A DNA stretch of 64,000 bases from Tretioscincus oriximinensis (Eukaryota > Chordata > Lepidosauria > Squamata > Gymnophthalmidae): the NCBI GenBank assembly GCA_022410635.1, contig JAJVDF010000134.1, positions 359,893-423,892 on the forward strand, read 5' to 3'. Shown one piece after another: positions 57,555 to 64,000 of this stretch. The notes beneath the pieces were generated by a model. The model was not told the DNA's origin, did not search any database, and worked only from the letters and a program-made list of their open reading frames with translations. The position numbers were made by a program, and so were the translations under genes. Position 1 is the first letter of the stretch, and every line of letters starts with the position of its first letter.

Positions 57555-58555
57555 TCTAGATTGGATTTCAGGTGGGAACTCTAGTATAACATTCTTGCTG
57601 GAACTTTTAACATTCCCATTCATTAAAAATCTAACACACGCTTAATGGGATATTTTGCTTTAAGGATCTAACTGGAGCAGAACGCCTACATTAAACAGGA
57701 GGGCCCTACTCATTGCCAATGTTCAGAGTTAATTTATTTTCATTGTGCTTCTAAGGAATGACAGAAAGAAAGATGTAGTTTGCAATACTACCATTGGTTT
57801 TACATAAACTTTAGGACACAATATATAATGGATGATAAGAATTAATGAATTTTGAATAATATTGGATCCATGTTTGGAATTTAATGCAAAATCAACAGTT
57901 GCCTTCTAAAAGTATTAAAAAAATCTTCATGAAGTTGACCATTTCCAAATTTTAGAAGTAAGGCAATAACCAGCCTTAGTTTTTTTGTTTTTTTGTTTGC
58001 TTTTTATCATGTTTGTTCTCTTACAGAAATTAATAAGAGTTTTAAAGCCTAGCTAAACTGCCATATGCACCCTTTGAGAGTAACCCCAACCAATTCTAAT
58101 TAAATTTTTTACTGAGGTGCCTTTTGCTGACACCACATTAATGAGAACTGCTATGTTTTGTTTTCCAAGGAAATTGAATTTTCAAGCATTTAATTTGCCC
58201 TGATCCATTTTCTCCCTAGAACACTTTTTGGGAATTTAGGGCCAAGAATTAATTTTAAAAAGGAAATAAACTCTTGGATGGCATGGATTCTTCATCTTCA
58301 CTTCCTGCCCACTTCTTAATCTTAAAAAACAAACAAACACAGAAACTTGAGTAAAAATTGCATAACCAAAATGAAAGATTTAGATCACAGATAAAGGTCA
58401 CAGCTTTAATAACTTTGGAAAGGCTGAGTGTAGTATAAAAGTTAAAGTCTGTACAACCTCCTCATGGTGCATTCCATGTGCAGGATAAGTGTGACATCGC
58501 ATGGCCAACACATTCACACAGTTATAAGAACTCATAGACTGCTATAATGGAAGAC
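57555..58555. other. Non-coding, unique-looking sequence
   Basis: No repeat or gene is recognised. The segment 58060-58240 is complex AT-rich DNA with several AATTAAAT/ATTAATGAG cores, plausible as conserved non-coding DNA but untested. Confidence 0.45.
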
Positions 58556-58704
58556 TGGGATTAAAAGCTTTCATAGTTCTTCATGCTTTTGGCAGTCTCC
58601 CTGTGAAACCATACCAACAATGAGACAAAGTAAGTATCTTTGTTGGTATGGTTTCACAGGGTGACTGGCAAAAGCATGAAGAACTATGAAAGCTTTTAAT
58701 CCCA
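58556..58704. repeat. Nearly perfect hairpin, 65-bp arms
   Basis: The left arm 58556-58620 (starting TGGGATTAAAAGCTTTCATA) and right arm 58640-58704 are reverse complements at 63 of 65 positions, with a 19-nt spacer. A transcript from either strand would fold into a long uninterrupted stem. No coding motif, no clear target duplication and no other copy in the window. It could be a fold-back DNA transposon, a recent inverted duplication or a small-RNA precursor. Confidence 0.95.
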
Positions 58705-58782
58705 ATATTCTTAATGTCTATTATCAAGGCATCTTTGGATTTCTAGGTCTCTTCATCCTCAAACTCAATATCTGTTGAAACA

Positions 58783-59063
58783 CTCAGTCGCTTAGGAAAC
58801 AGTCTCTCATCTGGGAGATTGGCTTTCAAAGCCCTGTGTCGGACATGAGAAGGGGTGAATACCTTCCACTAGCCTGTAGCTCTAGCCAATCCAGCTATTC
58901 GAAAGCATGAATTGCAAGAAATTGCAACTGACTGCATGGGAACCACCACAGCCTGGTGGGGAAGACAGAATGTAAACCTTTGGACAAAATACCCTTGTAA
59001 GCCGCTTTGAGTCCCTTTGAAAGGTGAAAAAAGTGGGGTATAAGAACCCAGTTCTTCTTCTTG
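58783..59063 (+). mobile_element. tRNA-derived SINE with (TTC)n tail, copy 4
   Basis: CTCAGTCGCTTAGGAAACAG, GGGAGATTGGCTTTCAAAGC (box B degraded), the CTAGCCAATCCAGCTATTCG body, CTTGTAAGCCGCTTTGAGTC, GGGGTATAAGAACCCAG and a short TTCTTCTTC tail. The GCAAGTAGATACA part of the body is deleted. Confidence 0.85.
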
Positions 59064-59340
59064 TACCGTATGCCTAAAACAGGGAAAGTAAATAAAACAA
59101 AGAGCAGTAGAAATCACAAGTTTTTTTATCTCAAATTGAATAAAGTATAATAAATAATAATTTTGGATTAGAACATTATTGCTACCTGGATGCCTTTTTT
59201 GAAGAAGGGCATGTATTACATTGAAATCACTTAAAATTAGTTTGTTCACTTTACTATGAGATTTTTAATCCATACAAATATGGTCCTGAAGAGACTCCAC
59301 CTTCCAGCTGGTTGGATCTGGCAAGTGGTAAATATATGTA

Positions 59341-59396
59341 TTCATTAATCAATATCCAGAAAATATCTATTCGTTAATCAATATCTAGAAAATCTC
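59341..59396 (+). repeat. 29-bp direct tandem repeat
   Basis: TTCATTAATCAATATCCAGA then AAATATCTA is followed directly by TTCGTTAATCAATATCTAGA and AAATCTCAT. Two units. Confidence 0.85.
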
Positions 59397-59569
59397 ATGT
59401 GTAAGACTGTCCAAAAGACTCGCAATCTATATATACAAGTAAACCATTACAAGTCCCTTATTTGTGTATGTATAAAGTCCAAAATACATTACAAATCACA
59501 AACGTTTGTATAGTATGAAGTAAGAGTTCCAAAATATAAAAATAAAAAGTAGAGTGATCTCTAATGGCA

Positions 59570-59748
59570 ATAGCGAAGGTTTCACCAATGGCTTCGTCTG
59601 GTTTTATGCTGTATTTAGTCGTTCCAATCTAGTTAATCAGTCTAAAGGGCATGGTCTACTTCCTGGGGTTTCCCATTCCTTAGAGCGTTCATTAGACTGA
59701 TTTAAATTGGAAGCACAAAATACAGCACAAAGCCAGAAGAAACCAAAC
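59570..59748 (-). mobile_element. Large imperfect inverted repeat, possible Penelope terminus
   Basis: The arms 59590-59645 and 59692-59744 are reverse complements at roughly four fifths of positions (GCTGTATTTAGTCGTTCCAA against TTGGAAGCACAAAATACAGC). On the minus strand the left arm continues into CCAGACGAAGCCATTGGTGA and AACC, which resembles a hammerhead core (CUGACGA with one change, a GCC/GGU stem, GAAAC). Assignment to a Penelope-type terminus is tentative. Confidence 0.5.
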
Positions 59749-59749
59749 T

Positions 59750-60203
59750 GTACCCAAGTTTTGGATTTGTAATCCTCTGCAATCAAACTATTACAACATT
59801 AAAAAGGAAGAAAAAAATCCACAGATAGGTTGATACAGCCTTTGTCAATAAACTTTCTGGTTAACTTTAAACAAGGAAATCACTTCAATTTGTATGCTAT
59901 TGGAGCTAATACAATTCCATATTGCTTTATATTTTTTGTGTGTCTTTGATCACTGGTAAACTGTCAATACATGTCAAGCTTAATACAAAAAACGATCCCA
60001 CATGTATTTGGTATGTAAAAAATGTACATATCATTGTCACATTATATAGCAATGATCTTCAATTGTTGTGCTACGTTTATTATGTTGTTGGCTTCAGTTT
60101 TCTTTACATATTCTGAGGCTATTCAAATGTTGTAAACTAGCTGTAAGCAAGCCCTGCACAGTATGTGACCTGCCAAGTCAGTTGAAGTCTTCCAACCATG
60201 TAA
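59750..60203. other. Non-coding, no feature recognised
   Basis: AT-rich DNA. The frame at 59922-60116 is hydrophobic but has no motif. Confidence 0.45.
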
Positions 60204-60204
60204 C

Positions 60205-60572
60205 CTAAGAACTTAAGAGGAGCCCTGCTGAATCAGCTCAGAACCCATCTAGTCCAGCATTCTGTCTCACATAGTGGCCCACCAATTACACCTGGGCAGT
60301 CTGAAGCAGAAGAAGGAAAAGGCTTCATCTGTTCTTGACTTCCTGCAATGGTATTTCGGAAATATTAGCTGTTACTCCATCTTGGAGGCAATATCAAGAA
60401 ATCCAGGGAATTGTCTAATCATGTCTTAAAGCTATTCAAGCTGCTAGCTACCACAACCTCTTTTGGAAGTAAATTCAACAGAATGATGACCCTCTGGATG
60501 AAAAAAATACTTTCCTGAGTCTGTGCTCACTCTTCTGCCCATCAATTTCGAGGAATGCCCCCTGGGCATTGT
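60205..60572 (-). mobile_element. CR1-clade LINE, older 3' fragment
   Basis: AAGAACTTAAGAGGAGCCCT, CCCATCTAGTCCAGCATTCT, then the 3' UTR and the complement of an LNSFKTxxD / WNxLPKEVV / FFIQRVI-like C-terminus to about 60570. It is diverged, with several indels. Confidence 0.85.
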
Positions 60573-60574
60573 GA

Positions 60575-60998
60575 CAATTGTTTGGTAATGTTTCTGTTCT
60601 CTGTACTTTTGCTAAGCAGAGAAACAAAGCAAGAATAAAAGCATCACATTTTAAAGCTTTTGATGAGTGAGTATATGTAGCTGTTCATCTAGCCCAGGGT
60701 TACCAGAAAGAAACAGAACATGAGATCTACATCCTAAAATTACCAGAAAAACTGAAGAGCAGGAGTTCTGCTGACCTGATTCCATTTCCTCTTTGACACA
60801 GCCTTTAAAGACTCAGACCTTCAGTCCTACCTTTTCTGCTAACCTTACTCCATCCGCGAGTGTTATTCTAGCAGGTGAACATTAATTTTTGCAAATTTCT
60901 TCAATTAAGTGTATTTTTTATGTGTGAATAATTCAAATCTCTTTCTGTGTGTGACTGGAAATGCTAAATTTATTCAACCTGTATTTGAACAAACTTTT
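60575..60998. other. Non-coding, no feature recognised
   Basis: No gene or repeat is recognised. Confidence 0.45.
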
Positions 60999-61000
60999 TA

Positions 61001-61161
61001 TGCACTAAACCTTATTCTGGGTTAAACTTCAGAATAGGGACCTACCATCCACATACTGTATGCAAACTAAGCAAAAGCTACCCTGCATCTTCCTTTGTTT
61101 GCATTAGCATGTGGAAGAAAGATCCTATTCCAATGTATAACCCAGAATAAAACCTACTGTA
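61001..61161. mobile_element. Palindromic MITE-like element, most complete copy
   Basis: The left arm TGCACTAAACCTTATTCTGG, GTTAAACTTCAGAATAGG, GACC...CCATCCACAT pairs with the right arm ATGTGGAAGAAAGATCCTAT, TCCAATGTATAACCCAGAAT, AAAACC. The arms are about 50 bp and imperfect, and the centre (GCAAACTAAGC...TTTGCATTAGC) is also partly complementary. A TA lies just outside each end, which may be a target duplication. It has no coding capacity. Confidence 0.65.
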
Positions 61162-61163
61162 GA

Positions 61164-61208
61164 GAGAGACTTTCTATTAGACTAACACGGCTATTGCTCT
61201 GAAATTGA
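61164..61208 (-). mobile_element. Penelope-type terminal fragment
   Basis: TTCTATTAGACTAACACGGC and TATTGCTCTGAAA match the GACTAACACGGCTA...CTGAAA block common at reptile Penelope-like ends. Its complement appears at 63070-63095, just before the Penelope RT fragment. Confidence 0.5.
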
Positions 61209-61209
61209 C

Positions 61210-63060
61210 TTTGCATGAATATGTGAGACTGGCTAGAGAAGAAAGTTTTTCATAGGCTGTATTCAAAGCACTCATATATAGGATTATGCTACCTAGACTG
61301 ACTTGTTTAACAAACTCCCTCTCTCCACTACTTTCTTTTCTCTCAGAATATGTTGCACTTTTGTTAATCACTAATTGATGTTCTGGTTGTGCATATGTTC
61401 TAACTATCTCCCATCAATCTTTGTCAGTCTCTTATGTTCCCCATTCTTAGGTTTTTAGTAGATAGGAGATGTGCGTAATAGAGTTTTGTGTGCCCAATTA
61501 ACAAAAGCAAATAGGGTTAATCCATGTTCCATTAATTTATCACAGTAACATAGCATATGAGTTTGCATGTAGCTCTAAATAAAACTGAAACATACTCTAT
61601 TTGTTGTAAGCTATTAGTGCAAGTCTTTGTCCATGAATCAAGAGTTGACCAGTTTATGTTAAAAGCAATGTACTGGACTTGTTTTAATGTGAAAAAACAC
61701 TGCCCACTATGCAGGATTTTTAGCCGACAACTTTAAAAATGACTGATCAACACAGTCAAGTGCAAAGTGACAGCAGACAACAAGGTTTTATACTACAGCC
61801 TTTCCCCCTATCCACAAAATGATAAAAAGAAAAGAAAACAACCTAGGAACAAAGATGGTAAAGACCAGCAAATCTGACAGATATCTGTTCTGTTATCATG
61901 TCTCAAAGGCAATGCAAATGTTGTTCCTTTCCTTTTTTTATTCAAGATCTGATTCTTCCAATATGGGTTCTAGAGAATCCAAGTCAGGTTTATTCTAATC
62001 TATCCCCACATATTTAACAATTATAATGTCAGCTCTTCAGTTTGTAGATCTCTGTTCCTTAGTAGATTCCTGCCTTTGGTGACCCATACTAGAATCCCAT
62101 TTAGATACTTGGGATACGACAGTGCCATTTTAAATGTAGCTTCCCCAAGAAATACATCACTTAGAGGTACAACTGCACTATCCTAATTTCTGCAGCGTTT
62201 TGATAATAAAAGTTACCCCTTAGTTTTGGTACAGGAGCAGAAGAAAGTTTTTACAATCTTCCCTCTCTGATGTTTGAATCAAGGTTTGATTCTTCCCACA
62301 TTTATTCTGGTGAATCAAAATGGATTCTGGCCTCATACAGAAAAGCAAGTTAATTCTAAAGCCGAGAACAGGAAAGACCTAAATGTAAAATACCTGTTGA
62401 TATCTCCCACTTCCATTGTATTAATGAATCCTAATTTTCTGGTTAGTGGTGAGAGAAGTGGGGCAAAACAAATTTAAAGATTTTTGTTTGTTTGCCCTTG
62501 TTCTTGGTGAACACTTTGTTTCTACTAGGTCCAAATAAAAAACAAAAGATGGGGCCAGGGCTTTATTCATTTCATTAGCAGTGAAAGGCTAGGTCTTTTT
62601 AAATGGCTTCTTCTTGATATCTTCTCACCTTCCTTTTAACTGCTCCATTGGCAGAATGATGGGTGATGCAAAGCATTATTGATGGCTATAGTTATCCTTT
62701 GGAAACTTTCTAGCTCTAGTGGGCTTTTTTTGGAGTGACTGATGAGTGTAAGTTTTTCTACTTATAGAATAAAGCTATTCCTGTCTGCCACAGCAGAAGA
62801 AAAAAGACATCAGAGGCCCCCCCTTAAGTGTGTGTGTGGGTTTCTTGAAAAACCTGTGCATTTTTTTTACTACCTTCTTAGTTGCAAGATGTAGGATAAG
62901 ATGGAAATAACTGTTTTGTAAAATGCCATTCAGGAGCTTGCAGATAGGAAGCAGTATCACAATAAATACTATAATGCCATCTACATTTTTCTAGAAGAAA
63001 ACACACCATATTAGTAATAAGTAACCTCTCTTTCTTGTCCTTATTCCAGAACAAGTTCCA
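61210..63060. other. Non-coding, no feature recognised
   Basis: No gene or repeat that I can name. A (GT)n/T homopolymer pair lies at about 62827-62869. Short frames (for example 62274-62477) have no motif. Confidence 0.45.
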
Positions 63061-63064
63061 GGAT

Positions 63065-63565
63065 AGTGGATTTCAGAAATGTAGCCATGTTACTTAGTAG
63101 AAAGTCCAGCAAGGTGGGTTGTAGCATTTGGAGAAAGGTAGATGCCATGTGAGAGACACGGGTGGCTTCCTACGGAACATACAGTCCATCCACAACCTCC
63201 CAGAGAACATCATTTTAGCTACTACAGATGTGGAATCCCTAAACACCAACTTCCCCCACAAGGATGGCATATCAAGATGGCACCTCTGCAAGCCTAGTCA
63301 CTAAGATCTGCTACTTTGTTCTGACCCATATCTTCAAACTAATGGTACCACTGACGACACACTTATGGCACCACAATACACCAACATTTTTATGGCTGAC
63401 CTAGAACAATGCTGTCTCAACTCCTGCACCCAGAAACCTTTATTCTACTTAAGATTCATCGATGACATCTTTATAATCTGGACCCATGAGGAAGACTCAC
63501 TAAAGACATTCCATTAAAACTTCAATAGCTTCCACCTGACCATTAATATCATGTTGGAACTATCT
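63065..63565 (+). mobile_element. Penelope-like element: terminal segment plus RT fragments
   Basis: It opens with a terminal block (TTTCAGAAATGTAGCCATGT, then AGAAAGTCCAGCAAGGTGGG) matching other Penelope ends in this window. Coding remnants follow: ATTDVESLNTNFPHKDGISR (63219-63278), close to the TDVxSLYTNIPHxDGI motif of Penelope RTs, then APQYTNIFMADLEQC-like sequence near 63370, and QKPLFYLRFIDDIFIIW (63430-63480) with the catalytic DD. Frames are broken by stops and deletions (a stop in the codons after SLKTFH). It is cut off near 63565 by the tandem repeat. No GIY-YIG endonuclease is seen. Confidence 0.85.
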
Positions 63566-63574
63566 AGGCTAGAA

Positions 63575-64000
63575 TGTGCCGCCGAGTGGAGTAGGAGGCC
63601 ACCGCTGGGGGCTCCCGGACTAGGAACGATTAATTAAAAATAAATCTATATCAAGCATGAAATAAACGATCACAAGCGGCACACACAAAAACTAAGCCCT
63701 TGTGAAATTACCAAACTTGAAATCAAGCCTTAAAATGCTACGTGAGAAAGGGGAAAGCCGAAAACATCACCCCCTCAGAAGCGCAGACTAGAAAACTACT
63801 GCCGGGGGCTCCTGGAAAGGGGACGATCATTCAAAATAGCACCATATCACACATAAAAACAAACGATCGGAGACAACACATATAAAGACAAAGTCGTGGT
63901 GATTTTACCTAACCAGAACTTCATCCTGAAAACATTACGTCAGAAAGAGAAAGGCCAAAGAAAACACCCCCTCAGGAATGCAGAGTTGAAAGTGACAGTT
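63575..64000. repeat. ~197-bp diverged tandem repeat (satellite-like), runs off the end
   Basis: GGGGGCTCC occurs at 63607 and 63804, and CACCCCCTCAG at 63768 and 63965, both 197 bp apart. The intervening ACGATC, AAACGATC, TTACGTGAGAAAG/TTACGTCAGAAAG and AAAGCCGAAAA/AAGGCCAAAGAAAA blocks keep the same order. At least two units are present, roughly 70% alike by eye, and the array continues past the window. No coding content. Confidence 0.85.

Noticed and set aside
1..64000. CRISPR array, prokaryotic operon or phage region
   Set aside because: There are no regularly spaced repeats, ribosome binding sites or dense coding. The repeats are eukaryotic retroelements.

Overview
The window reads as non-coding nuclear DNA from a sauropsid vertebrate, most likely a squamate reptile. 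I find no host protein-coding gene, rRNA, functional tRNA or CRISPR array. Long AT-rich stretches are broken by many decayed transposable elements, and almost every sizeable open frame lies in a retroelement or in simple-sequence DNA. The squamate inference rests on three things: abundant CR1-clade LINEs with an 8-bp tail repeat, a tRNA-derived SINE of the GGTGTAGTGGTT type, and Penelope-like elements. No species can be named from the sequence alone.

Layout. At 0-12 kb there is a CR1 5' fragment (2.1 kb), inverted CR1 3' fragments (4.5 and 5.9 kb), LINE 3' tails, two different tRNA-derived SINEs (6.6 and 8.7 kb), a Penelope-type inverted repeat (7.6 kb), a pyrimidine tract (9.6 kb) and an L2-like RT fragment whose 3' tail is duplicated head-to-head (11.2-11.9 kb). 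At 13.0-15.4 kb is a broken Ty3/gypsy-type element on the minus strand in which integrase precedes reverse transcriptase, the order described for Gmr1-like elements. At 17.8-24 kb are several CR1 copies, including the longest (about 3 kb, endonuclease through RT to tail) at 20.9-23.9 kb. The stretch 24-34 kb is mostly unique AT-rich DNA with small palindromic elements and a solo-LTR candidate (32.4 kb). A second large CR1 lies at 35.2-37.0 kb. The stretch 37-47 kb is sparse and includes a GC-richer patch (46.2-46.9 kb).

At 47-64 kb the small elements are diverse: a CR1 nested in a palindromic MITE-like element, a 208-bp mariner-type MITE that keeps the transposase C-terminus, SINE copies, an 82-bp Penelope terminal insert with a hammerhead-like motif, a degenerate ~85-bp tandem repeat, a nearly perfect 65-bp-arm hairpin, a Penelope RT fragment, and a ~197-bp tandem repeat that runs off the window end.

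The elements do not form a functional system. They record successive insertions: CR1 copies of different decay, CR1 landing inside older palindromic elements, and SINEs sharing 3' tails with LINEs. The most interesting items are the integrase-before-RT element, the Penelope terminal sequences with hammerhead-like cores, the recurring palindromic MITE-like family, and the 58.6-kb hairpin. All identifications come from reading motifs by eye, and no database search was made.
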